From Torymus aiolomorphi (Eukaryota; Arthropoda; Insecta; Hymenoptera; Torymidae), in the NCBI GenBank assembly GCA_036365515.1, contig CM070873.1, forward strand, positions 80,080,029 to 80,144,028: a stretch of DNA of 64,000 nucleotides, read 5' to 3'. This document shows, one piece after another, positions 34,125 to 45,791 of this stretch (position 1 is its first letter; the number at the start of each line of letters is the position of its first letter). The translations under genes and the position numbers were made by a program. The notes under the pieces are model-generated. The model was not told where the DNA came from, did not search any database, and saw only the letters and a program-made list of their open reading frames with translations.

Positions 34125-34418
34125 TAATCTCAAAAAACTGTAATGAAATAAAAAAGGAAGTATATTGAGTTCTACCCATACTTTTCAGAAAAGGCGATAA
34201 CTCAACCTAAGTTTAAGCGAAAGCTGTCTAAAAAAAAGCCATTCAACATGATACCATCGATTCTGCATAAGATCATAAACTTTATTAAACTAAAAAAAAG
34301 TATTTTCATCAGCCTAGTAGTTTCAATAAAGGCGATACTCAACCTTGGCTTAAATGAATGGTGTAATATATATGAAAAGAAACTATCGATGATTTATTAG
34401 ATGATAGAAAGGTATAAT
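34125..34418. repeat. Dispersed repeat, paralogous to 36332-36356 plus 36874-36990
   Basis: The segment ATCTCAAAAAACTGTAATGA then AATAAAAAAGGAAGTAT to CATTCAACATGATACCA is repeated in direct orientation after 36874. Here it is uninterrupted and so serves as the empty site for the element at 36357-36871. Confidence 0.85.
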
Positions 34419-36201
34419 CCCTTATAAAAATATCCTATAGAAAATCCTGTAGGAAATGCTATAGAAAATCCTGTAGGCATTCCGTAGAAATCCTATAGGA
34501 ATCCTATAGGATACTCTATAGGCAGTCCTATACGAAATTCTATATAGGAAGTTCTATAGGAAATCCTATGTGAATTTCGCGCTTTTCCTGTAGGAAATCC
34601 TATAGGAAATCCTATAGGAAATTCTGTAGGTAATTCTGTAGGAAAAACTCCAGACAATTTTACATGGAAAATCCTGCAGGGAATTCTGGAGTATTTTCGT
34701 GAAAACAGTTTATAGAGGTTTAGCATCTTATTTAGCGCTGTAACATCGCACAGCAAAATCAGTGGCAAACAGTCCTAGGTAAGGAGTTGCACCTAGGGAC
34801 TGCCGTGCCCGACTGCCGGCGCTTACCCGGTCAAAAAAATCCAGTTGGGAAATCCAACTGGATTTTCCAAGAGGGAAATCCAGCTGGGGAAGAGTGGATT
34901 CCAGCTGGATTTTGGTGGATTTCCAGTCGGATTCCCAGTTGATGATATCAAATATTCCCACCCATTTTTAACTGGATTAAATGGAAATCCACTTATAATA
35001 AATGGGAATTCCTGGGCGAAGGCGGAAATCCATGTAAAAATCCAGTTAAATGTTGGTGGGAATCCACCTAACTTTCGCATTTCTATTAAATGGGAATCCA
35101 CTCAAAATTCTACTTAATAATAAATGGGAATCCCAGCGTGACGGCGGAAATCCATGTAAAAATCCAGTTTAATATAGATGGGAATCCATCTAACTTTCGC
35201 TTTTCTATTCAATGGAAATCCAGTTAATAATGCATAGGAATCCTGTTATATCTAGGTGGGAATCCACTTAAATATCCAGTTAAAAATGGGTGGGAATATT
35301 TGGTATCATCAACTGGGAATCCGACGGGAAATCCACCAAAATCCAGCTGGAATCCACTCTTCCCCAGCTGGATTTCCCTCTTGGAAAATCCAGTTGGATT
35401 TCCCAACTGGATATTTTTGACCGGGTACCAATTAAGCCCAATGAGCTTAGATATCAAAATCAAGGTAATCCTTGTCACATTGACTCTCCGTAAAGTCGTT
35501 CAAACGGTTGAATCTCACGGCTTTACATACCCTCGCGGTTCCAATGTGTTTATGAGAGTCCCGACTGTTGCGCCCCATAGCGGCATGGCAGCAAACATAC
35601 ATAAACGAGGCTCTGGAGAAGCAAGCTTCTACCGCATGCCGCAGCGCAGCGCAGCAGTCGGGACTCTCATAAACACATTGGAACCGCGAGGGTATGTAAA
35701 GCCATGAGATTCAACCGTTTGAACGACTTTACGGAGAGTCAATATGACAAGGATTACCTTGATTTTGATATCTGAGCTCATTGGGCTTAATCGTCAAGCG
35801 CCGGCAGTCGTGTACGGCAGTCCCTAGGTGCAACTCCTTATCTAGGACTGTTTGCCACTGATTCTGCTGTGCGATGTTACAGCGCTTAATAAGATACTAA
35901 ACCTCTATAAACTGTTTTCACGAAAATACTCCAGAATTCCCTGCAGGATTTTCCATGTAAAATTGTCTACAGTTTTTCCTACAGAATTACCTACAGAATT
36001 TCCTATAGGATTTCCTATAGGATTTCCTACAGGAAAAGCGCGAAATTCACATGGGATTTCCTATACAACTTCCTATATAGAATTTCATATAGGACTGCCT
36101 ATAGAGTATCCTATAGGATTCCTATAGGATTTCTACGGAATGCCTACAGGATTTTCTATAGCATTTCCTACAGGATTTTCTATAGGATATTTTTATAAGG
36201 G
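34419..36201. mobile_element. CCC-TIR foldback element with TCCTATAGGA repeats
   Basis: Ends CCCTTATAAAAATATCCTAT and its exact reverse complement, flanked by AT (34417-34418 and 36202-36203). The outer ~300 bp of each arm is a run of TCCTATAGGA / TCCTGTAGGA variants. Inner arms share GGAGTTGCACCTAGGGACTG and ATATCAAAATCAAGGTAATC. Apart from the insertion at 34826-35425 the whole element is one palindrome centred near 35610. No gene. Confidence 0.88.
34826..35425. mobile_element. CCC-TIR element with GGATTTCCAACTGGAT repeats, nested in the left arm
   Basis: Ends CCCGGTCAAAAAAATCCAGT and CCAACTGGATATTTTTGACC plus GGG. TA stands on both sides (34824-34825 and 35426-35427). The mirror arm of the host element reads CGCTTGACGATTAAG where this one reads CGCTTA, element, TACCAATTAAG, so the insert is absent there. 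The interior repeats GGGAATCCA, TGGAAATCC and similar words in both orientations. Confidence 0.86.
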
Positions 36202-36356
36202 ATGTAATTAAGAAAAGAAGGATTTTCTTATAACTATACTTTTGAAAAAAGGCGATAACTCAACCTTGAATAACTCAGAATTTTATCAAGTAAATGTTAA
36301 TACAGTCAACAAGCAATTATAAGATTAGACGAAGATTTAATTATCTCGAAAAACTG

Positions 36357-36871
36357 CCCGGGAAAAAATGATCCATATCCGGCCATATACATCCATATAT
36401 AAAAATCTTGTATGGGGATATATGAGCATACGTGATTATATATGATCATATATGGATTTCGTCTCTATATAAACATATATACTTGTATATTAGCAAATAT
36501 AGTCATATATGAATATATATGATGATATATAGACATATATGATAAAATCGATATACATTCATGTACGTCCATGTACGCGCATGTACGGTCGTACACGGTT
36601 TTACATATTTGTATATAATAATATATGTTCATATATGGACGAATATGGACACGTATAAAGATGATTTACAAAAGTATTATATATATCCATATATGTCCAT
36701 ATATAGTCATGTATGACTATACTTGCTTATGTACAACCATGTGTTTTTATATAGAGACAAAATCCATATATGATCAAATATGGTTATATATAATCACGTA
36801 TGGTCATATATGTCCATGCAGATTTTTATATATGAGTACATATGGCCATACATAGATCATTTTTTGCCGGG
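36357..36871. mobile_element. CCC-TIR element with CATATATG repeats
   Basis: Ends CCCGGGAAAAAATGATC and GATCATTTTTTGCCGGG, flanked by TG (36355-36356 and 36872-36873). The interior is dense in CATATATG, TATATGGTCATATAT and related short palindromes. The paralogous empty site at 34126-34160 has a single TG. Confidence 0.87.
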
Positions 36872-37319
36872 TGTAATGAAATAAAAAAGGAAGTATAAGT
36901 TCTACCCATACTTTTCAGAAAAGGCGATAACTCAACCTAAGTTTAAGCGAAAACTGTCATTTAAAAAGAAGCCATTCAATATGATACCATTTGAAGAAAT
37001 CTTGAACAACCAATTTTGAACAAAATCTAAGCTTTTTTCGAACTCCTAATGGCCATATTGCATGCGCCATTTTTAATTTGAATAGTCTTATACCAAGATT
37101 GTAATTAGCGACTTCGAAATATAAATCTTGATCAACGACCTCGAAAACCCCTGTATACAAACTTTAAGCAAAGTCTAAGCTTCCTTCGAACTTTTAACCG
37201 TCAAATTGGATCCGCCATTTTGAATGTCGAAAGTCTTATAACAAAATTGTGATCAGCGACTTCCAAAACCTCTGTATTCCAATTTTGAGAGAAATCTAAG
37301 CTTCCTTCGAACTTTTGAC

Positions 37320-38458
37320 AGCAAAAAGGTGATTCCTCTAGAGCAAGGCTTTTGTTAATAGTCAAAGAACCTTCCAACTTTTAAACAATTATGGATTTGT
37401 CGATACAAAAGTATTGGACTATGGTGAAAGAAGTGATTGCTCCTAGGCAAGGCTCTTGTTAACTGTCAAAGAACCTTACATATCGTCGTCTAGGAGGTAA
37501 AAGGTTACAGCTGGGCTCGGTGCGTAAGAAGGTTACAACTCGGCTCGGCGCGTAAGAATGCTACAATTCGGCTCGGCGCGTAAAAAGGTTACAACTCGGC
37601 TGCTTCGTTTTTTCTATCTTATTTGAGTTGAGAATCACTGTAGAAATTGGGGGAATTCGGGTTTTCATGCACAATATAATTATTTCCCAATGTATCTTAT
37701 TTTGTAGGAAAGTAAATTTTATAAATTATTTTTTCTCAATATCGTATATTTGAGACATTATTCAAAGCTTTTTACACTCTGCGCCGAGTTGTAACCGTCT
37801 TACGCGCCGCACTGACTTGTAACCTTTTACCTCCCAGGCGACGATATGTACAATGTGGATATCTCAGGCGTATAATTTTTCAACAATTGGTTGAAAAAAC
37901 TTTCAGAAGGGTTAAATATATAGTCAGAAGCAATGCCTTTCGAAAAACTTTTAGAAGAATAAAAATAGGATAGCGTGATCAAAAAGGTGATTCCTCCATG
38001 GCAAGGCTTTTAATAACAGTCGAAGAACCTTCTAACTTCAACAAAAAAAACGTAAATTACGAGTTACAATTAAAAAAAGATACTGTGATCAAAAAGGTAG
38101 TTTCTCTAGAAGAACCTTCCAACTTTAACAAAAGAAACGTAAATGTACTTCAAAGAAATAGACATTATAAAAGGACAAAAATTGTATGTTATGGAACTTC
38201 AAAAGGATTATTGAATGCATTCGGGCTATAGAAACTTCACGCATCAATCATTTCTAAAACTGCACGATAAACATACGGTCGAGCTCAAAAAGGTGGTTTC
38301 TCCAGGGCAAGGTTGTTTATTTATTTAACTGTTAGTTAAGGAAACTTTAACAAAGGAAACGTAATATTTTGGACCTTATAACGTTCTATTTTGGATAGAA
38401 GGATATAAATGTATCAGTCAGAAGCAATTACTTTCGAAAAACTTTTAAAAGGATATAA
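37320..38458. repeat. ~73-90-bp tandem repeat, left block
   Basis: AAAAAGGTGATTCCTCCAGG then CAAGGCTTTTGTTAACAGTC and AAAGAACCTTCCAACTT recur several times. Blocks continue at 42320-42560 on the far side of the 3.9-kb transposon, where the period is clearest (about 73 bp). Confidence 0.75.
37479..37848. mobile_element. 370-bp foldback MITE with TA duplication
   Basis: TA at 37477-37478 and 37849-37850. Ends CATATCGTCG and CGACGATATG, with arms that share GGTAAAAGGTTACA and AACTCGGC. The left arm repeats GGTTACAACTCGGCTCGGCG three times. The TA site suggests a Tc1/mariner-type origin, unproven. Confidence 0.7.
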
Positions 38459-39108
38459 GGCCGAATCCATCTCAAATCAGGTGGTCCGCGTATGCCTATG
38501 TCACCGAACATTTTGGAATGAAACTATTCATGTTCTTCTCCAAAAATTATTTGACACGTATTTTTTTATTTTTTGTTTTATCAAAATTTCATGCGTTCAG
38601 CAATACCGAAAAATTCCGAGAAAATTCTTACTTAGAAAAAAAATTTTTCAATATAATTTTCAAACGGCTACTGTTTCACCAGTTTTCTATGCTTTTAAGC
38701 GTGTAACACATAATTTTACTCAGTTTTGAGCCCTCTTTCACGTTCTCTATGTTATTTAAAAAAAAAATAAAAAATGCACGAGTTATGAATGCACTTTTTA
38801 CTGAAAAATGCACTTTTTAGAAAAATGCATTTTTCTCGAAAACCCCAATTTTTTTTTGCACAATTTTCGTATGTCGTGATAGAGAACCTAAATACCTATC
38901 TACATGTATTTGTGAGATTCAGAACATTTGCACTAGGATAGCGATCACTAATGAAATAACACAGAAACAAATTTTTCACGCTTAACGCTTATATATAGTC
39001 AATGATATTAGAGTCAATATAAAGGTATTTATCTTTGTGCGTATGTAATATACTGGTACACATAAGTATGTATTTATTTTTTTTTTGTGTCTTTTAGATT
39101 TTTTATTT

Positions 39109-41547
39109 TTATACCTTTTTTATTTTTATACCTATTTTACTACCTTTGTTTTTCTGCTTCATTGTTCTTAATTCAGTAAGCGGGCGATCAGCGGTCTTTG
39201 CTGTTAAACAATGTATTTTATCATCACATATTTTTTTAACCCATATATGAGTTTTTTGAATTCCAGGATACTTTGGAGTTGTAAGCCAATCAATGTTTTT
39301 TTCTTTTCTGAATTGTTCTATTTCAACATCTCGTAAATTTATTATTTTAATAGCATCAGTATATTTTTGAACATGTATTGCAAAATCATTTGCGTTTTGA
39401 ACAGCTTCTTCAAGGGGCTCTCGAAGATTATGCGAAGTAGCATAATGCTTTATAAGTCTACCCACACCATCTAGAGCTCCTTTGCCGTGCCCAGTAGCAG
39501 AGAACAACCATTTTCTATCATACGGTGCTCGTTTTAATTCATCTAATTGAAAGCGAGTTTTAAAGTGACTAGCGGCGCCGTCGGATAAGATGGTAATTTT
39601 TGTAATTGAATCACAACAATTTTCTTTCAAGAATTTTATAATTTTTTGTACTGCTAGCAAAGCATACGCTGAATCATGTTTTCAGTCATCACTTATGACT
39701 GCGAAACTTTGTCTCGAATCCCCTTGATAAGACACTGCTGTGAAAATAAAAATTTGTTCATTAACCCAATGATTTCCTTGAACAGCTTTATTATGAATCA
39801 CAGCCCAGTTTTCAGCGAAGTCTATTTGAAGAACTAAATGATGTGGGTCTTTTTTAGCATTTTCTCTTTCTGCTTTTATAGCTTTGCGTTGTATATTTTT
39901 TACATACATGTGAGTACTAACCTTCATGGTCCAAACCGAAAGTTCATCTTTAAAAGCAGAAATTGACTGTTTTTTAATCAAGTTTGCATTATCCCACAAA
40001 GCATATGTAATTTCTTCTGTGCCTTATATATCTTGGAGTTTTAAAACATGAATAGTAATTCCGTTACTGCCTGGACAAATTTTACATTCTTGTAAATAGC
40101 ATAAATCAGATGGCTCAGAACACATTGTTGCGTTTATTATTTGTGACCGAATTTCATCCAACTCGGTAACGTTACTCCCTCTGAAATTTGCGCAATAGAT
40201 ACAGAGATAAATTTCTTTGATGGGGGAAAGTAAGACATATTTTGGTCGCAAACTATAAAACTTCGATTTACCAATTCTCAATTCGGGATAATCATTTTTA
40301 AATGCTTTATACGTTGCTTTCAGACTTCGAGTAAGAAAACGTTTAACTTTCTTCTCTTTCTTATCATTTATTTTAACGATAATAACGTCACTCTTATTGG
40401 GACTCTGTCTTGAACAATTAAAATCGTCATTTATATAATATTCCATAACAATTTTTTCGGTCCTTTCATCAATTGGATGGCCTGTGTATGCTTCTGGTTC
40501 GGAATAAACTCCCTTTTCTTGTGTAAGATTTTTCCCTCTTTCTATCATGTACATTGTTATGTCTGGAAATAAGGATGAAATTTCAGTTTTCGTTAACGGG
40601 GTGCCATAGTCCTACCATTATCGACCGAGCAATTCACACAGTTTCAAACTGATTAAAAATAAAATACGTCGAATCACAAAAAATCAAGAGAACACTCTTC
40701 TGTGTTTTTTAACGTTCTATCATTCAGTCAAAGTTTGGAGTCGAAATATCAAGTCATTTCTGCAAAAACTTTGAACAAACGAAATTTAATTTCGTTCAAA
40801 GTTTTTGAAAAAACGGCTTGATATTTCGACTCCAAACTTTGACTGGATGATAGAACGTTAAAAAACACAGAAGAGTGTTCTCTTGATTTTTTGTGATTCG
40901 ACGTATTTTATTTTTAATCAGCTTGAAACTGTGTGAATTGCTCGGTCGGTAATAGTACGAGTAAGGCATCCCCTTAAGGATGAGGGTAGCAAAGTCAGAA
41001 TTTTTATTTTTTCTGATACCGTAGAACACTTTTGCAAGGCTAAACCAAGATTTTGTATCCATTCTGTACAATGGCATACAGTTGATTCGTTTGAACTTCA
41101 CATCAAGGGTATTAGGCAATGTCGAAAGTATATTTTTTTTCTTCTTTTTTACGTAATTTTCAAGTGATTTTTCACATATAAGATTTTTTCTCTTAAGAGG
41201 CAATACAGAACCTAAGAAAGATGTACTTATTTCATTATTAAATTCTTCGATGCGTTCTGGAGTACTTGGTAAAAAATCTTCATCTCTATCAACTACGTTG
41301 TCGGTAACTTCATTATCCGTTATAAATTCATTGTCAGTGCTACTCACCAATTTTAAAGCACGATTGTAACAATGTTGACACAGATATGTAGAGGGGTCAA
41401 AGGTAAATTAGGATAGAGGTGCTTCAATGAATGAGCAAGATCCTCAAGTTGTTTGAAACGTACGGAACTAGATTTGTAACAGATTTTTTTGTGCTTGTGT
41501 AAAAAGTCTGCACATTTGATTCTCTCCGTTGAGTAATATTGAGACAT
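39109..41547 (-). pseudogene. DDE/D-type transposase, decayed
   Basis: Reads on the minus strand in pieces: 41547-41353 (MSQYYSTERIKCADFLHKHK); 41350-40974; then, after the MITE, 40590-40024 with FYSLRPKYVLL, CIYCANFRG and CYLQECKICPG; 39999-39682; and 39660-39109. Likely catalytic acids are LQIDFAENW, ILSDGAASHFK and GHGKGALDGVG, giving a D-D-D layout. Frame breaks near 40020 and 39670 and the MITE make it inactive. The same protein family is scattered through arthropod and cnidarian genomes as uncharacterised proteins. I cannot name the superfamily with confidence. Confidence 0.72.
40597..40973. mobile_element. Palindromic TTAA MITE, copy 3, inside the transposase gene
   Basis: TTAA at 40593-40596 and 40974-40977. 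Near-identical to copy 1 (27718-28094) in reverse orientation. It interrupts the transposase frame between SDFATLIL and TKTEISSLFPD. Confidence 0.92.
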
Positions 41548-42323
41548 CGTAGTTGAGTTGATAAGGTATAAATATGTAATAATTTTCCAAAAGATGATGG
41601 TTTTAAATAAGACGAGATGTGTGATATAGCAGAAACCGAACTTTTCTTTGTAAATGTTAAGTCAAACCATATCCATCTAGCGGACAAATGTACTAGTACA
41701 TAAACTCATACAAGTAGGCGCACGTACATGTATATGTACGCACAAAGATAAACATCTCTATATTGACCGTAATATCATTGGCTATATATAAGCGTTAAGC
41801 GTGAAAAATTTGTTTCTGTGTTATCTCATTAGTGATCGCTATCCCAGCGCAAATGTTCTGAGTCTCACAAATACATCTAGATAGGTATTTAGGTCCTCTA
41901 CTATCACGACATAAGAAAATTGTGCAAAAAAATTGGGGTTTTCGAGAAAAATGCATTTTTCTAAAAAGTGCATTTTTCAGTAAAAAGTGCATAACTCGTG
42001 CATTTTTTATTTTTTTTGAAAATAACATAGAGAACGTGAAAGAGGGCTCAAAACTGAGTAAAATTATGTGTTACACGCTTAAAAGCATAAAAAACTGGTG
42101 AAACAGTAGCCGTTTGAAAATTACATTGAAAAATTTCTTTTCTAAGTAAGAATTTTCTCGGAATTTTGCGACATTGCTGAACGCGTGAAATTTTGTTGCA
42201 ACAAAAAAATTAAAATATACGGGTCAAATAATTTTTGGAGGAGAACAAAAATACTTTTATCCCAAAATAATCGGTGACATAGGCATACGCGAGCCACCTG
42301 ATTTGAGATGGATTCGGCCATAA

Positions 42324-42560
42324 ATAGTATACGGTGATTAAAAAGGTGGATCCCCCAAGGCAAGGCTTATGGTTACAGTCAAGGAATCTTCATACTTTAA
42401 GAAAGGAAACGCAAAAAGGTGGTTCCTCCAGGGCAAGGCTTATGTTAACAGCCAAGGAACCTTCAAACTTTAACAAAAGAAACGCAAAAAGGTGGTTTCT
42501 CCAGGGCAAGTCTTATGTTAACAGTCAAGAAACATTCAAACTTCAACAAAGAAAACGTAA
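42324..42560. repeat. 73-bp tandem repeat, right block
   Basis: Three units of AAAAAGGTGGTTCCTCCAGG, CAAGGCTTATGTTAACAG and CAAGGAACCTTCAAACTT. Continuation of the block at 37320-38458. Confidence 0.85.
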
Positions 42561-43148
42561 ATTATGCGTTACAATTGAAAAAAATCAGTTCTCTCAAACA
42601 ATATGAATTTTTCGAATCATTGCACTATGGTCGAACTGGCCCTTGTGAATATCCCTAATGTATCTCGGACATATAATATATTTATTTATTTATTTATTTA
42701 TTTAATACCAAAGTAAAGTAGAATAACTTATTATAATTTGTAACTATTATATTGAATATATCTTACATTACAAGTAATCCAGCAGAGGAAAATTTCCTGT
42801 TCGCTGGTCCGGCATACTTAAACTAACTTAACCTAGAATTAATTTTGTTAGTAATTACAATTTGTGTGGTAGAATATCCCTAATATATCTTGGACATATA
42901 ATAAAAAATGAATGATATAAGAAAAGGAATCAGTTCTTTTTGATAAATAGTAATGAAGGAACAAAAGTGCATTGCTGAACTAATAAGGTACTTCTAGCTT
43001 CGGTCGAATTCCCGTTTTTTATTAACTTGGTCAAATATCTGGTAAAACATTTTTATATAAAACTTTGAATATTATTTTATTTCATTAAAAAAAAAAGTTT
43101 TTATCTATAGCTTAGACAGGTATAGCTTCTATTTTATTACCAAAGGGT

Positions 43149-43336
43149 ATGACCAGTTATCGTACATTTAGATTACCTTTAGATTCAAGTAATATTAAAA
43201 GTACATTTGTAAAATTAGATTCTGATAAAAAAAATTTAGTCCATTTAAGTTCAATGGAAGCTGCATGGCGATTACAACAATTTCCGTTGTGTGGTAGAAG
43301 TCATACAGGGCACGGCAAAGGAGCTCTAGATGCGCT
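43149..43336 (+). pseudogene. Helitron protein scrap joined to a transposase scrap
   Basis: MTSYRTFRLPLDSSNIKS followed by SSMEAAWRLQQFPLCGRSH resembles the spacer before the helicase part of Helitron Rep/Hel proteins. The frame then reads GHGKGALD. Its DNA, GGCACGGCAAAGGAGCTCTA plus GATG, is identical to the catalytic segment of the transposase at 39467-39490. The join is therefore chimeric. Family call from motif reading. Confidence 0.5.
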
Positions 43337-43340
43337 AAAC

Positions 43341-43411
43341 AGTCCATTATTGCTCCGTGAGGTTAGCGCACGAGCGTAGCGAGTGCGATAATCGCGGTGA
43401 AATAATGGACT
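43341..43411. repeat. Hairpin with CGAGCGTAGCGAGTGCG core
   Basis: AGTCCATTATT and AATAATGGACT flank a core GCGCACGAGCGTAGCGAGTG. Same design as 4582-4661. Confidence 0.65.
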
Positions 43412-43575
43412 ACTTTACTACTTATCGCACGGATAGGCATGACATAAGTGTGGACTTAAGTCACTCAGTGCTATAAATAAAATTTTTACTTACTCTTCGG
43501 TACTTCACATGGTTAAGGACGTTCTTCGACCAATCACTTTTTGTGATTTTTGTGAAACTTGCTGAGAAAGCTTAA

Positions 43576-44033
43576 GGGGATGTAGGAGCGAACTTTACCG
43601 ATGGTGACCCGCACCTCGAGCTGTATTTCCCATTATTCACGCGAAATTTACTTCGTGATATTGAAAATTAAGTTGCTAACGATTTGTTATCGTGTAAAGA
43701 ATGCGGGATCACAGCATTTTCAATAATCAAAATGTTCAATAATTTATATAATGCAATATTCTTAAAATTGACGCGTGTAATTACGTAAAAGTGACGGTCA
43801 TCTTACAATTTTCTGTGTGAAACGGCATCCTCACCTCGCGTCGTATTTCCCATTATTTGTCTTAACTAAAAATTATTAAACGCTGCCTAACGTTCATAAA
43901 CATTCTTTATTATAACAAGAACGCGTGATCACCGCATTTTTGTGTTTTACGATTGTATACTTTTTTTTATTTATGATATTATATTTTTGAGGTTAGGAAA
44001 ATTTCAACCAATCAGCGTGGCTCCGACATCACC
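43576..44033. mobile_element. TTAA-flanked MITE, GGGGATGTAGG terminus, copy 1
   Basis: TTAA at 43572-43575 and 44034-44037. 458 bp. Ends GGGGATGT and ACATCACC. A second copy at 47338-47790 is about 90% alike by eye. Confidence 0.87.
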
Positions 44034-44049
44034 TTAATTTAGTGTCCTT

Positions 44050-45787
44050 TGTTATGAGCTGCGTTCACGCGAACGAGTATCGTTGCATTTAGGGTCACGC
44101 TACAATGATTCCGGAACATTCCCACAAATAAATAATAAGATAATTTAAATAAATACCAAAGATTAATCTATACATTGTTTAGTTAATTAACCAAGTTATA
44201 AACAAGTAATTAACGATAACTCGAATAGAAATTGATGATAAACAAGCGATACTGAATTTGTTAACTAATTAACTTTAACAAATAATAATTGCGCCCGTAT
44301 AGCAATGCGTTAACAAACAAATTGGGATTTAGCAATAAATAACGATAATAATCTGCGGTTAAATTAATAACTATTCTGATAATAAATAATAATTACGAGA
44401 CGAACTGTAATAATAATAATAGCTAGGGAAAAGCTCGCTCAGGTAGGGAAAGCTCTATTTACAGGAGGACAGCCAGCACAACGACAATCAAAAGTCAATT
44501 AGTTCCCGAAATCCATTAGCCAGCGCAACGACAATCAACAGTCAACCAGTTCCCGAAATCCATTAGCCAACGGCCGGCAGAGCACAAACAATTTTGAGAA
44601 ATGCTTACCCGACGAGAAGGAATGCAAGGGCGAAAACAAGTCTGAGAACTGTTTACAGCAAGATGTCAAAACAAGTCCAGGAACTACTACGTCATGGAGC
44701 GCAACGGTCGACATCGGAACGACCAATCACGATTCACGAACCAGCGGCGCCCCACGCCACTGGAGGGGGCCGGCCCGTCACTCGCTACTCAGCGCTCTCG
44801 ACCCTGTTTTCTGGACTGAGATCCCTCCACCGCCGTTCTCTGATCTCCTTCGGAGTGGGGAAGGCTCCGAAGCAATCTGGTGCCCTACAGCCTCTACATC
44901 GTACTGACTCCCACCACCAACCCAAGGCATCAGAGGGGAACCAATCAAGAGACGGATACAACCACTGCAGGCCGAGAGGGGATTTCAAGCCAGGATCTGA
45001 GCCTCCACTGGGGTTCCGCCACCACATGGCTCTCTCGCGCTAAAAGAAGAGAGGGAAGCTCTCGGCCCTTCTAGGCACCTACAGGCCTCGGAACAGACTT
45101 CAAGAAGATTCAGCTTTTCGCCACCAGAGGAACTGGCTCCTCCCATACCCTCTCGTCAACGGTTTAAGGTCCGCGTCCAGGATATAAAAGAAAAGCCCCG
45201 GGCCGTCAGAGTCAGTCGCTACCGAGCACATGAGACGCTTCGTAGTTCGAGAACTTGGTCGTTAGCAACTCGCTTGGTACTCTGCTGCACTTGTGCATGT
45301 TGCACCCAGAAGCTCTAACAGTCGGTCGCCAACTAGTCTGGTCTTTGTTACCGTGTACGTTGGGATCGAGGCCAACTAATCTAGTGCTTGTCACTGTGTA
45401 CGTTGTGCCATCGAGCTTGTAGTCGAAAGTTACCAAGTACTCTTAAAGCTTCGTAACAGTTATTGCATCAGTTCACGTAATCCTATTTATTAACAGTTAT
45501 TGCATCAGTGCACGTAATCTGGCTCCATCTTATTGTCAGTTTAAGTTATTTAAAGTCACGCGTCGTCCATTAATTGTTCGAACCGATACAAACAGATTGT
45601 TAAGATAAAGTTAATAAACAAACAAGTTAAAGTTAATTCTTCTCGTGTTCGAGTTTTATTTCTAACTTCCCGCGACTCCTTGCGCTTTAGCGCTTTATTG
45701 AACAAGAATTCCACGTTCCAGTTGGTCGACCCGGCAACCATTATAGAAGCGCCCTTCTACTCCTAGACCCCGACTCAGGTCGTAACA
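44050..45787 (+). mobile_element. Solo LTR of a retrotransposon
   Basis: Starts TGTTATG and ends CGTAACA (TG...CA with TGTTA/TAACA ends), flanked by a 4-bp duplication CCTT (44046-44049 and 45788-45791). TATAAAAG at 45183-45190 and AATAAA at 45613-45618 are in the order expected for U3-R-U5. A partial copy lies at 5811-5980. No internal gag-pol adjoins it. Confidence 0.75.
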
Positions 45788-45791
45788 CCTT

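Larger units (their letters stand above)
38459..42319. mobile_element. 3.9-kb DNA transposon with ~570-bp TIRs
   Basis: Ends GGCCGAATCCATCTCAAATC and its reverse complement, flanked by ATAA (38455-38458 and 42320-42323). Long inverted arms run to about 39030 and 41760 and share AGAGGGCTCAAAACTGAG-type text. The body encodes a transposase on the minus strand. A palindromic MITE (40597-40973) was inserted later. It sits inside the 73-bp repeat block. The 4-bp duplication and long arms would suit Sola-type elements, but that is a guess. Confidence 0.82.

Noticed and set aside
35300..35707. A 135-residue ORF in the foldback element
   Set aside because: It crosses the junction between two elements and translates palindromic repeats. 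No family resemblance.
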